Shown here: positions 53,210 through 61,612 of the stretch, one piece after another | Numbering within the stretch: position 1 is the stretch's first letter | Layout: each line of letters starts with the position of its first letter | Source of the DNA: Leptospira ellinghausenii | Lineage (GTDB): Bacteria > Spirochaetota > Leptospiria > Leptospirales > Leptospiraceae | Reading direction: 5' to 3' | Assembly (NCBI RefSeq): GCF_003114815.1 | Contig: NZ_BFAZ01000005.1 | Coordinates: 124,001 to 188,000, forward strand | DNA length: 64,000 nt | Position numbers and translations under genes: made by a program | Notes under the pieces: generated by a model | Database searches by the model: none | Told to the model about the DNA's origin: nothing | What the model saw: the letters and a program-made list of their open reading frames with translations, nothing else

Positions 53210-53766
53210 TAGAAAAACTCACTCTTTTTAAAAATGGAAGCCATCGAAACATTTTCTTTTTCCAAATTTTCCCGTCCACCTTCCTCACGATCAAGAATAC
53301 AAATTCCATTTGTGACCGTAATTCCTGCATCCCTCAAAACTTTAACAGCTTTTAAAGTGGAACCACCAGTTGTGATCACATCATCAACAACCAAACAAGA
53401 TTTTACTTCTTTCCAAAACCCTTCGATTTGTTGACCTGTTCCATGTCCCTTGGACTCTTTTCTTACAACGAGTGGAAAAATGGTTTTGCCCCTCTTTCCA
53501 TAAGCCAAGGAAATAGCATATGCTATCGGATCCGCACCAAGAGTAAGGCCGCCAATCGCTTGGAATTCTACATCTAATTTTGGAATAATTTCATCAATGA
53601 AACAGTCTGCGATGATTGCTAATCGTTCTGGATGTAGAGTTACCTCTTTACAATTAAAATAATGTTGAGATTCCAATCCACTCGCCAGGCGAAAGGGTGT
53701 TTCGGAAAAACGATACACATGGGTTTTCATCCATGAAAATAATTGATCACGATAAGTATGGGACAT
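53209..53766 (-). CDS. pyrE: orotate phosphoribosyltransferase
   Basis: 185 residues. PRPP motif LVVDDVITTGGST near 117-129, plus GGLTLGADPIAYAIS and FPLVVRKESKGHGTG. Converts orotate and PRPP to OMP in pyrimidine synthesis. It has a long leader and a minus-strand promoter that may share the TetR operator at 54002-54040. Confidence 0.95.
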   Translation of the reverse strand: MSHTYRDQLFSWMKTHVYRFSETPFRLASGLESQHYFNCKEVTLHPERLAIIADCFIDEIIPKLDVEFQAIGGLTLGADPIAYAISLAYGKRGKTIFPLVVRKESKGHGTGQQIEGFWKEVKSCLVVDDVITTGGSTLKAVKVLRDAGITVTNGICILDREEGGRENLEKENVSMASIFKKSEFF

Positions 53767-54001
53767 ATTCTAATTATTTTCTCTGTATCGTGTTGAATAC
53801 CAAATTTTAAAAGTCCAAGTTTTGGAGAATTTCCCCTCCGTTAACGGAGATGCTGATTTTTAGGAATTAAAATTCAATTTTCAGGAAAGCTAATGTCTAA
53901 GGCCAATGCTTTTTGCATATCCAGAGAGTACCTGCCACCATTTTAACATCAAATTGCCTTCTATCGAGATTTGAGGCTGTATAATGACATCTCATTTTAT
54001 C
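53767..54001 (-). promoter_or_regulatory. long pyrE leader with palindrome
   Basis: About 200 bases between a predicted minus-strand promoter (TTGACG 54006-54001, 17 bases, TATACA 53983-53978) and the pyrE start. No protein gene is visible. CTCCGTTAACGGAG (53836-53849) is a perfect palindrome and could act in RNA as a hairpin or as an operator. Confidence 0.4.
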
Positions 54002-54040
54002 GTCAATGTAATTTTACATGGAATGTAAAATTACATTGAC
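54002..54040. promoter_or_regulatory. perfect 18-bp inverted repeat, candidate TetR double operator
   Basis: GTCAATGTAATTTTACAT, spacer GGA, and its exact reverse complement (54023-54040). Each arm holds its own dyad, ATGTAA-2-TTACAT, so two operator-like sites sit side by side. The outer ends read as TTGACA toward the tetR gene (54036-54041) and TTGACG toward pyrE (54006-54001), placing the operator on both -35 boxes. Confidence 0.7.
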
Positions 54041-54226
54041 AGTAAATTTACTTTAGACATAAATATTGTCTTAATTTATTTTCATTCATTCCAAATCTGG
54101 AATTGAGATGCCATCAATTGGAATTTTGTGTCTGCCAATGGATTCTGGAAAAGATAAAAATGACAATTTTTTTGATTCCATCTGAAATGAAAATTTTTTA
54201 GAACCAAAACGGACAGAAAGGTAACT
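54041..54226 (+). promoter_or_regulatory. 5' leader of the tetR gene
   Basis: About 160 bases from the predicted start region (-35 TTGACA at 54036, weak AT-rich -10 near 54059-54067) to the tetR ATG. No gene found. Small dyads TTCCA/TGGAA and AATTGA/TCAATT are present but weak. AAAGG 6 bases before the ATG is the ribosome-binding site. Confidence 0.4.
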
Positions 54227-54874
54227 ATGGAAAAGAAGATGTTGAACCGCTTACCACTTCGAATGCGCAAAAAGCAAAATACCGAAGAAATGATTCTTTT
54301 CGTTGCGAAACAATTGTTTCAAAAAAAGGGATTCTCTAAGGTCACTGTTCCTGAAATTGCAGATGAAGCCGATGTCTCAGTAAAAACAATTTTCAATTAC
54401 TTTGGCGCGAAGGAAGAATTAGCGTTTCGAGATGAAATTCAATTCTGTGACCAACTCATCCTTAGCCTTTTGTCTCGAAAGGAAAATCAGTCTGTTTTTG
54501 ATGCTTTCCAAGAATTTATTTGGTCACTCATACATTCTATCGACCCTGATCAGCTCATCGAATCATTACCTGGATTTCACTCTTGGATGGATGAACCTGC
54601 TTTGGAACAAAGGTATCTTCAGTTATGGGAAAATTATGAGAAGCGGATTACCGATGCTTTACAATTGGAATTTGGTCATACTGAATTCGAACCAACTTTA
54701 CGGGTGATTGCTTGCCAAATGGTGTCTGTACTAAAGACACTTGGTTCAAAGGATTTTAAAAACTATTTAAAACCAATCCCCATGGCACTTCGTTACCGGG
54801 CATTAGAAAAATGGACCCTAAAATCCCTCGATTTACTTTCGGGGATCCGGGACCATCTTCAGAAAATCGACTAA
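54227..54874 (+). CDS. TetR-family transcriptional regulator
   Basis: 215 residues. The N-terminal HTH has LFQKKGFSKVTVPEIADEAD, then VSVKTIFNYFGAKEEL; the C-terminal domain (about 85-205) is helical and specific to this branch. Probably binds the double dyad at 54002-54040 and represses itself and possibly pyrE or other targets. It overlaps the convergent peroxidase gene by 4 bases. Confidence 0.92.
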   Translation: MEKKMLNRLPLRMRKKQNTEEMILFVAKQLFQKKGFSKVTVPEIADEADVSVKTIFNYFGAKEELAFRDEIQFCDQLILSLLSRKENQSVFDAFQEFIWSLIHSIDPDQLIESLPGFHSWMDEPALEQRYLQLWENYEKRITDALQLEFGHTEFEPTLRVIACQMVSVLKTLGSKDFKNYLKPIPMALRYRALEKWTLKSLDLLSGIRDHLQKID

Positions 54875-54888
54875 TTGGCTCGATTTTT
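54863..54888. terminator. possible bidirectional terminator at the tetR/peroxidase junction
   Basis: AAAATCGA, 9-base loop, TCGATTTT, then T. The stem is AT-rich but has T runs on both strands, and the convergent genes overlap here. Confidence 0.45.
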
Positions 54889-55857
54889 ATCAGCCAATGT
54901 TCCTAAAAACAATACGATCTTTTTTGTTTCTTCTTCAGAAAGATTAATTCCTAATTGGTGGTAAGCCATTTTTTGAACAGCTTCCTCAATCGTAGCGATT
55001 TTTCCATCATGGAAATAAGGCCCTGTTAGAGTGATGTTTCTTAAACTTGGAACTTTAAAAACAAATTTATCTTCGGGTTTTTTGGTAACATTAAAACGCC
55101 CCAAATCTTCAGTTTTGTATTCATTTACTAAACCGACTTTTCTGTAAGAATTCCCTCCGAGTAAATTTCCAGAGTGGCAAGATGTACAACCAGCAGCAAG
55201 AAAACTCTTAAACCCTTCTTGTTCCGCTTTGCTCATTGCTTTAAAATCTCCCTTTACAAAGTCATCAAATCTGGAAGGAGTCACCAATGTCCTTTCAAAA
55301 GCAGCAATTGCTCCTGCAAGATTATCATAAGTAACTGGATCTTTATCATTAGGGAAAGCTTCCGCAAATAATTTTGGATATTCAGCGTCTTCATTGATTC
55401 GTTTTAGAACTTCTTTTTCGGAAGGCATTGCCATTTCCACAGGATTCAAAATAGGACCTTTGGCTTGTGCTTTTAGGTCCGCAGCTCTTCCGTCCCAAAA
55501 TTGAACAAAGTGAAATCCAGCATTTAACACTGTTGGTGAATTCCGATCTCCATTTTTGCCGTATGCACCAGGTGAAGTGGGAAGATTATCTACACCTGCG
55601 GATTTTCCTTCAATATTGTGACAGGAGTTACAGGACTGAGATTCATTCATCGAAAGTTTTTTCTCAAAATATAGTTTTTTACCGAGTGAAATGAGTTTTT
55701 CAGAATCATTTTCAGATCCAGGCATTTTTTCGGGTAAAGCACCAATGATTTGTTTCGCTTTTCCTTGGATTTCTTTTGTTTCTTCTGAAGGACCACAAAA
55801 GACCAAAGAAAAGAGTACAGCTGTCATTAGAAAAGGTGTAAGTATTTGTTTAAGCAT
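54871..55857 (-). CDS. di-haem cytochrome c peroxidase, lipoprotein or exported
   Basis: 328 residues. Signal peptide with LVFCGPS, a possible lipobox (Cys about 21). Two haem-binding motifs, CNSCHN (about 76-81) and CTSCHSG (about 223-229), plus PTVLNAGFHFVQFWDGRA and the C-terminal PSLRNITLTGPYFHDG of the family. Reduces hydrogen peroxide in the periplasm with electrons from cytochrome c. It may be a MauG-like oxidase instead; the FWDGRA and PYFHDG blocks favour the peroxidase class. Confidence 0.92.
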   Translation of the reverse strand: MLKQILTPFLMTAVLFSLVFCGPSEETKEIQGKAKQIIGALPEKMPGSENDSEKLISLGKKLYFEKKLSMNESQSCNSCHNIEGKSAGVDNLPTSPGAYGKNGDRNSPTVLNAGFHFVQFWDGRAADLKAQAKGPILNPVEMAMPSEKEVLKRINEDAEYPKLFAEAFPNDKDPVTYDNLAGAIAAFERTLVTPSRFDDFVKGDFKAMSKAEQEGFKSFLAAGCTSCHSGNLLGGNSYRKVGLVNEYKTEDLGRFNVTKKPEDKFVFKVPSLRNITLTGPYFHDGKIATIEEAVQKMAYHQLGINLSEEETKKIVLFLGTLADKNRAN

Positions 55858-56096
55858 GTCTTTCCTCTATCGGCTATATACCGAGAAATCAATTATCTGG
55901 GCAAGTGAGATTTATCCTGCAAGCATTGAAAAGGGAAATAGGAACTCCACCTTTCCTTGTTAACACTTGGTAAAATGAAGGCATTTTTCCTCTTTTGTTC
56001 CTTTGGGGATGCTAATAGAATCGGCATTCGAAGGCAAATGCATGGCATAGTTGTGCTTTATCGATGAAAATACCACTGAATGCCTAACCAAGCCCA

Positions 56097-56113
56097 TTGG
56101 CACGATTTTTGCA
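56097..56113 (+). promoter_or_regulatory. near-perfect sigma-54 promoter upstream of the PilZ gene
   Basis: TTGGCACGATTTTTGCA matches TTGGCACR-N4-TTGCW at every position, with GG (56099) and GC (56111) 12 bases apart. The start is expected near 56123. GGCATT/AATGCC half-sites at 55980, 56023 and 56078 may be activator sites. Confidence 0.85.
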
Positions 56114-56147
56114 GAATAGTGTTGGTACAATCGTTAGGGGGCTTATT

Positions 56148-56495
56148 ATGTTAAACACGAGAAGAACAGAAAGAATACCATCGATCGAATGGGATGACCT
56201 AGTCTTAAAATTATTTTCTATCAATGAAAAACCAGAGTTTCTGGTAACAAAAATAGGTAACATATCTGAGCTTGGAGTCAGTAGTTGGATCCAACACGAA
56301 ATTGGATTAAAAGAAAAAGATCAGGTAACTGGGGTCATTGAAAGTGATTTAACACGGTCTAGAATATCCTTCAGAGGAAAAATCGCTTGGATGAAAGAAA
56401 CTGAAGATGGGATCCAATTTGGGATCAAATTTGCCGAGGAGTTAATTTTACCCAATTTTATCATCGCAAGATCAATGGCGGAATCGGCAGCATAA
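56148..56495 (+). CDS. PilZ-domain protein
   Basis: 115 residues. The start at 56148 has AGGGGG 9 bases upstream and lies downstream of the sigma-54 promoter; a longer frame from 56097 would begin inside the promoter. PilZ motifs: RRTER at the N terminus (RxxxR) and NISELGVSSW (N/DxSxxG), the c-di-GMP binding pair, then a beta barrel ending GIQFGIKFAEEL. Probably a stand-alone effector or receptor of c-di-GMP, acting on motility, adhesion or transcription. Confidence 0.9.
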   Translation: MLNTRRTERIPSIEWDDLVLKLFSINEKPEFLVTKIGNISELGVSSWIQHEIGLKEKDQVTGVIESDLTRSRISFRGKIAWMKETEDGIQFGIKFAEELILPNFIIARSMAESAA

Positions 56496-56574
56496 AAAAA
56501 CGATTTCTTCGTTCCAATCGGAAGACTTTCCTCTCGATTTAGGAACTATACAATCCGATACTTGTAAGGAAGCT

Positions 56575-57507
56575 ATGTCCCAAGTGAAACATTTGATATC
56601 CTGGCAAGATTGGTCCGATGGAGAAATCCAAGAACTTCTCGACTTTGCAGTGTATGTAAAGAAAAATCGGGTGTACTTTTCAGGGCATATGTCTGGACGT
56701 TCTCTGGCAATGTTGTTCCAAAAAACTTCCACGCGAACCAGAGTATCTTTTGAAGCTGGTATGACGGAACTTGGTGGACATGCAATTTTCTTAGATTGGA
56801 TGGCATCCAATTTTTTACTTTCCGATATTGATTTTGAAGGAAGGTATCTTTCGAGTAATGTTGCCATCATTATGGCACGTTTAAAAAAACACGAAGATTT
56901 ATTAGTACTAAAATCGGGGTCGACTGTCCCCGTTATCAATGGCTGTTGTAATTTATTTCATCCATGTCAATCCTTAGCAGATATTCTTACAATTGTAATG
57001 GACTCACCCAATGATTGGAAAAAGAAAACCTTATGTTATATTGGAGTTCATAATAATGTAGCCAATTCACTTGTAGAGATTACGGCTGCACTAGGCATTC
57101 ATTTAATACTTGTTACACCCATCGCAACCAAAGAATCTATTGTTACAAATGCAATGGAAAGAGCAAAGACAAAAGGAACTGTTTCTTGGGAAATGGATGT
57201 AAAAAAAGCAGTATCTAACGCTGATTATGTATATACTGATACGTGGGTGGATATGGAATTTTTTAATGATCCAAAGTTTCAAAATGAAAAAGAAGAACGA
57301 ATCCAAATGATGATGCCGTATCAAGTGAATGCAGAACTTATGAGACACACAAAAGCCAAAGTGATGCACGACATGCCGATCCACGCAGGTTATGAAATCA
57401 CGAGAGAGATGGTAGAAAGTGATCGATCGATTATTTTCACTCAAGCTGAAAATAGACTCGATGCTCAAAAAGCAGTCATCTTAAAACTACTAGAAAATCA
57501 TAACTAA
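56575..57507 (+). CDS. argF: ornithine carbamoyltransferase-like protein with altered ornithine site
   Basis: 310 residues. Carbamoyl-phosphate motif FQKTSTRTRVSFEAG (about 46-60) and NLFHPCQSLAD (about 122-132) are standard. The amino-acid side differs: HCLP reads HDMP (about 265), and the DxWxSMG loop reads DTWVDME. The reaction is probably citrulline formation from ornithine, but an altered substrate such as an acylated ornithine or another amine is possible. SD AAGGAAG lies 4-5 bases before the ATG. Confidence 0.8.
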   Translation: MSQVKHLISWQDWSDGEIQELLDFAVYVKKNRVYFSGHMSGRSLAMLFQKTSTRTRVSFEAGMTELGGHAIFLDWMASNFLLSDIDFEGRYLSSNVAIIMARLKKHEDLLVLKSGSTVPVINGCCNLFHPCQSLADILTIVMDSPNDWKKKTLCYIGVHNNVANSLVEITAALGIHLILVTPIATKESIVTNAMERAKTKGTVSWEMDVKKAVSNADYVYTDTWVDMEFFNDPKFQNEKEERIQMMMPYQVNAELMRHTKAKVMHDMPIHAGYEITREMVESDRSIIFTQAENRLDAQKAVILKLLENHN

Positions 57508-57606
57508 TCCATTTGCAATATACGCATCAATATCTGCGATATAAATCGATCGAGACTTCGTAATTACATTCAATATCAATTTTTAGGAAATGTACGAAAT
57601 TGTATT

Positions 57607-58212
57607 TTACCCACTCTCTTGGGTATCAGATTCAGAATACTTTTCCCATGGTGGTTCTTTTCGGTTCACCATCCAACCACTAAAACCATCGAGAAAATAT
57701 AGAAAGTCGATTTTGTCATCGTGATCGAAATCAAATTTTTGTAAGGCCTCATCATAACATTGAAACCAGGTTGTCCTTTCTTTTTCTGAGATGGGAAATA
57801 CAAAATGACGCATCCTCATCCTTGCAGGACCCCATTTTTCTATATAATAACTTGGACCACCTAACACCTGAATTAAAAAATCAGCTTGTTTCTCTTTTGC
57901 CAAATCCCAATTTCCCTTGAACATCCAACGAATTTCGGAGGTTTGGATTAAATCATAAAAATCGGAAACTAACTGGCGGATGTTTGTTTCTCCCCATTTT
58001 TCGAATAGATGTTTCACATTGGGATTGGTCGGCGGTGGTCCGCCTGGTGGAGTGTAAATATCGTTTGGATCCAAATCAATTTCCAGATTTGCGAAAGGGA
58101 CAGGCAGGGGAAGTCGATTTTCGACCGGAGCCGAAGGCGGAGCCCGGACTGGCCCGGCCCTTTGGCACAAAGGGTTCGCCCAGAAATTTCTTAACGATGA
58201 GAGAAATACCAT
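57607..58212 (-). CDS. truncated haemoglobin (group II-like) with unusual N-terminal extension
   Basis: 201 residues as an open frame from 58212. The globin domain (about 68-180) is clear: LVSDFYDLIQ (Tyr B10), ADFLIQVLGGPSYYIEKWG, RMRHFVFPI (proximal His), WFQCYDEAL (Trp G8). Binds O2 or NO; group II proteins are linked to stress and redox chemistry. Residues about 10-45 are encoded by a GC-rich, hairpin-rich segment (58105-58182) and look unlike a protein, so the true start may be a GTG or TTG downstream, between 58080 and 58020. Confidence 0.78.
   Translation of the reverse strand: MVFLSSLRNFWANPLCQRAGPVRAPPSAPVENRLPLPVPFANLEIDLDPNDIYTPPGGPPPTNPNVKHLFEKWGETNIRQLVSDFYDLIQTSEIRWMFKGNWDLAKEKQADFLIQVLGGPSYYIEKWGPARMRMRHFVFPISEKERTTWFQCYDEALQKFDFDHDDKIDFLYFLDGFSGWMVNRKEPPWEKYSESDTQESG
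58105..58182. repeat. GC-rich element with three hairpins
   Basis: A short region far richer in G+C than its surroundings. It holds GTCGA-TTT-TCGAC (58113-58125), GCC-GAA-GGC (58130-58138) and CCCTTTG-GCA-CAAAGGG (58158-58174). It looks like an inserted structured repeat (REP-like) or a regulatory RNA fold within or just upstream of the haemoglobin gene. Confidence 0.55.
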
Positions 58213-58333
58213 CCATGTAAAATTGCTGAAACGGTTTCTAGGAGCTTAGTGCAGTTCAGATTTTGCCATTAAATCCTGGACGACAGGCAAAATTCACAAA
58301 ACTTGGTAAAAAAATCCGAAAAAGGTATACTAA

Positions 58334-59326
58334 ATGGCACTGACTCACCCGCAATCAGCTCTCTTTGCAGGAGAAAAACCTTTCCCTATCATTCCTGCTT
58401 GTGAACACTTCGCTGGATCTGAAAAACTCATCACAAAGGCTCTCGAGTTACAAAACAAACTTGGCGGACTTTTCGACATTACGATGGACTGTGAAGACGG
58501 TGCTCAAACAGGGAAAGAAAAAGAACACGCAGAAATGATTGTTCGTATTCAAAACTCTGAACTTAACAAACACAAAATGAGTGGTGTTCGGATTCATGAC
58601 TATACCAACGAACATTGGCGAGGTGATATTGATATCATCGTTCCAGGTGCTGGAAACGTAATCGCTTATATCACAATTCCAAAACCAACAAAAGCAAGCC
58701 AAGTGAAAGAACAAATCACTTACATCCAAGATGCTTGCAAAAAAGCAGGAATCAAAAGAGAAATTCCAATTCACGTATTGATTGAAACTCACGGAGCATT
58801 AAACGACGTATTCGAAATTGCAAGCCTTCCATGGTTACAAGTTTTGGATTTTGGACTTATGGATTTTATTTCTGGTCACCATGGTGCAATCCCTGCTTCA
58901 TGTATGAAGTCACCAGGTCAGTTTGATCACGAATTGTTAAGACGTGCGAAATCAACTATGGTCGCTGCAGCACTTATGAATGGAGTGATCCCTGCGCACA
59001 ACGTAACTTTGGATTTAAAAAACACGTACCAAACTTACCAAGATGCAAAACGTGCTCATGATGAATTTGGTTTCTTACGTATGTGGTCAATTTATCCAGC
59101 ACAAATCCAATCGATTTTAGATGCGATGGCACCTAACTTTGCAGAAACTCAAACTGCTTGTGATATTCTTATCAAAGCACAAGATGCTGATTGGGGACCA
59201 ATCCAACATGATGGAGATCTTCATGACCGAGCAACTTACCGTTATTTCTGGGAACTAGTACAAAGAGCAAAACTCACAGGACAAAAACTTCCAGACGAAG
59301 TTGAAAAAAGATTTTTCTCGAAATAG
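58334..59326 (+). CDS. HpcH/HpaI aldolase / CitE-like CoA-ester lyase family protein
   Basis: 330 residues, TIM-barrel. FPIIPACEHFAG near the N terminus, DITMDCEDGAQTGKE (active-site acidic residues), GVRIHDY, HVLIETHGALND and DFGLMDFISGHHG follow the CitE-like pattern with its Mg-binding Glu and Asp. Likely cleaves or forms a C-C bond of a malyl- or citramalyl-CoA-type substrate; the exact one is unknown. It is divergent from the haemoglobin gene. Confidence 0.85.
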   Translation: MALTHPQSALFAGEKPFPIIPACEHFAGSEKLITKALELQNKLGGLFDITMDCEDGAQTGKEKEHAEMIVRIQNSELNKHKMSGVRIHDYTNEHWRGDIDIIVPGAGNVIAYITIPKPTKASQVKEQITYIQDACKKAGIKREIPIHVLIETHGALNDVFEIASLPWLQVLDFGLMDFISGHHGAIPASCMKSPGQFDHELLRRAKSTMVAAALMNGVIPAHNVTLDLKNTYQTYQDAKRAHDEFGFLRMWSIYPAQIQSILDAMAPNFAETQTACDILIKAQDADWGPIQHDGDLHDRATYRYFWELVQRAKLTGQKLPDEVEKRFFSK

Positions 59327-59353
59327 TTTTTAAATCTAAATAGAGATTTTATT

Positions 59354-59386
59354 GAAAAAGCCCACTAAAAGTGGGCTTTTTTTTAC
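59354..59386. terminator. bidirectional terminator between the CitE-like and chemoreceptor genes
   Basis: AAAAAGCCCAC, loop TAAAA, GTGGGCTTTTTTTT. Strong stem with T run, plus an A run on the other side for the minus-strand gene. Confidence 0.92.
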
Positions 59387-61455
59387 TTCAATTTGAACTT
59401 CTCTACCTGTGTTGAAAGATAAGAAGCTTGTGAGGCAATATCAGCAGAAACTATTGTTAGTTGGTCAGATCCCGAGGCAACATCCTGAGTGCCATTGGAA
59501 ATACTAATGATCGTTTTGGAAATTTCTTCAGTTGCCCGTTTTTGCTCAAACACTGCTTCTTCAATTTGTAAATTTAGATTAGTAAGTAAATTTGAATTTT
59601 GTGCAATGTCCTTTGCATTATTTTCCTGCAAGAGAACTGAATTTAATACGCGCTTTGCGGAAGTTTCAAATTCTTTGACTCTGTTATTCAATAGATTTAA
59701 TACTTGAGCGGCTTCTGTTACTTTTTGGTTTCCATTTTCTACAGCTGAATTCGTAGAAATAACTAAATCTCCAATTTCTTTCACGGAAGTACCAGTTTGT
59801 AACGCAAGTTTTCCAATTTCTTCTGCTACGACTGCAAATCCGCGTCCTGCATCCCCTGCTCTTGCTGCTTCTATTGCAGCATTGAGTGCTAATAAATTGG
59901 TTTTTTCTGAGATTTCAGTTATGATATCCAATACTTCACTGATTCGTTCCGCTTTTTCACCAATGTCTTCCATCGCCTTTGTGGAATCGTTCATGGCAGT
60001 TTCACCAACAACAGCGTGTTCTCGTGATTCCGATGCAAACTTAGCTAAGTATTCCATCTCTTTATTGATGTTTTGTACTTCTTCCCGAAGTGTTAAAACG
60101 GACTTATCAATTTCTTTCATCTTAAGAACAGCTTCTTCCATTGATTTACCAACATTATCAGCAGAAGCAGACAATTCTTCTACTGCAGCTGAAGATTCTT
60201 CCGCAGCACTTGCCTGTGTTTGAGATATATCCGATAAGTTTTGAGAAGTTGATGCCATTTGTTTTGATTGGTTACCCAATTTTTCCACTGTTTGTTTGAT
60301 ATCTCCAATGATTGATACCAAACTATTTCTCATCTGATTCATCGATTCTAACAAACTACCTATTTCATCAGTATTGATTTCGTCCGCAGATGTTGATAGA
60401 TTTCCACTTGCAATTTGAGAGGAAAATTGAATTGCTTTGTTTAAGCGGTTACTAATCAAATTTTTAAAAACAAAATTTAAGAAAAACAAAACAACAAAAA
60501 GTATGAGTAAAGAGATTGTCACAGAACTAATGATCACTTTTGTTACTTGTTCGGTGAGAATAGAATCAGGAATACTGACCTGTAATGCCCAAAATTGTGG
60601 ATCTTTTCCAATATGAAATGGAGTAAAATAATCTGTGTATCCATCATGTTGGATGGTAAACATTTTTCCTAATTTCAATTTTTCTAAATAAATTTTGAGA
60701 TGTTCTGGATTTTGGATTTTTTTCCCAAGTTTCTCTTTGTCTTGCCCATACATCACATAAGTTCCGTTATCTGAAATGAAGGAAATGTATCCCTGACCAC
60801 GAAATGGCCGGTTGTCCCCAATTTTTTCCTGCAGTGTTCCAATATCTAAATCAATTCCTGCTGCACCTAAAAATTTTCCTTTGGGATAAATGGGAACAAC
60901 CAAAGAAATCATTTGGATTTTTTTACCTCCAGCAAGGTATTCATAGGGACCAAAAACTTTGGCCTTATTTGTCTTTTTCACCTGGAGATAAAAATCGCCT
61001 GCACCATTTGGATTATCATAATCGACAAGTGGTTCAAAATTGATTTTTCCATCGGGAGTGTGGTGGAGATAAGGAATAAATCTTCCCGTTTTATCATGCC
61101 CGGGTTTCAAAACAAAAGCCGCATCCCTTCCTTCATAGGCATTCGGTTCATAACAAAGCCAAATTCCAAAAATATTATCATTCCTTTCTAAAATTTCCCG
61201 AAGACTACTCACCATTGCTTCTCTAGGTGGCGAAGCATAAAATAATGCAAATCGATAACCACGAATGACTCCCATCATCGCATTCAAATGTTCTTGGATC
61301 TGATAAGACCATTTTTCGGATGTGATTTTTGCATTTTCTTGGATTTCTAAGCGAAGGTCAGTGATTGTTCTGTAGATTTGAAACGACGTCAGGATCGTAA
61401 ATCCCACAAATAAAATTCCAGCAATGAAAAGAGAAACCCTCTGGCGTATACTCAT
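59383..61455 (-). CDS. methyl-accepting chemotaxis protein with dCache sensor
   Basis: 690 residues. Membrane helix at about 8-28, periplasmic double-Cache domain (about 35-310) with [13 protein letters not shown] and [14 protein letters not shown], second membrane helix (about 318-340), HAMP (about 342-395), then the signalling domain with the hairpin tip [18 protein letters not shown] and [11 protein letters not shown]. Binds small molecules such as amino acids outside and signals to CheW-CheA. Confidence 0.95.
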   Translation of the reverse strand: MSIRQRVSLFIAGILFVGFTILTSFQIYRTITDLRLEIQENAKITSEKWSYQIQEHLNAMMGVIRGYRFALFYASPPREAMVSSLREILERNDNIFGIWLCYEPNAYEGRDAAFVLKPGHDKTGRFIPYLHHTPDGKINFEPLVDYDNPNGAGDFYLQVKKTNKAKVFGPYEYLAGGKKIQMISLVVPIYPKGKFLGAAGIDLDIGTLQEKIGDNRPFRGQGYISFISDNGTYVMYGQDKEKLGKKIQNPEHLKIYLEKLKLGKMFTIQHDGYTDYFTPFHIGKDPQFWALQVSIPDSILTEQVTKVIISSVTISLLILFVVLFFLNFVFKNLISNRLNKAIQFSSQIASGNLSTSADEINTDEIGSLLESMNQMRNSLVSIIGDIKQTVEKLGNQSKQMASTSQNLSDISQTQASAAEESSAAVEELSASADNVGKSMEEAVLKMKEIDKSVLTLREEVQNINKEMEYLAKFASESREHAVVGETAMNDSTKAMEDIGEKAERISEVLDIITEISEKTNLLALNAAIEAARAGDAGRGFAVVAEEIGKLALQTGTSVKEIGDLVISTNSAVENGNQKVTEAAQVLNLLNNRVKEFETSAKRVLNSVLLQENNAKDIAQNSNLLTNLNLQIEEAVFEQKRATEEISKTIISISNGTQDVASGSDQLTIVSADIASQASYLSTQVEKFKLK

Positions 61456-61570
61456 AGGGATCGATCTTATGTGTTTGGAAATTTTTGTAAATTGTTTCGC
61501 GTAATTGTTTTGGAAATTTACAGCCTAAATAAACAGTGTTTTCTGAGTGAAAGAGGTAAGATACATAATG

Positions 61571-61597
61571 CACGACCCTCTATTCAGAGGAATCGTG
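61571..61597 (-). terminator. possible terminator of the fecR-like gene
   Basis: Hairpin CACGA...TCGTG with inner CCTCT/AGAGG, on the minus strand after the FecR lipoprotein stop. T run is poor. Confidence 0.35.
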
Positions 61598-61612
61598 ACT
61601 TTGATCGAGGGG

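Noticed and set aside
54082..54270. Minus-strand frame in the tetR leader
   Set aside because: It covers the regulatory leader and the start of tetR, with no ribosome-binding site or similarity.
56097..56147. Longer N terminus for the PilZ protein (TTG at 56097)
   Set aside because: It would start inside the sigma-54 promoter and upstream of the predicted transcript start, and 56148 has a strong AGGGGG site.
58158..58176. Sigma-54-like TTGGCAC within the GC-rich element
   Set aside because: The required GC is not 12 bases from GG; the following bases read GTTCGC, so the -12 box is missing.
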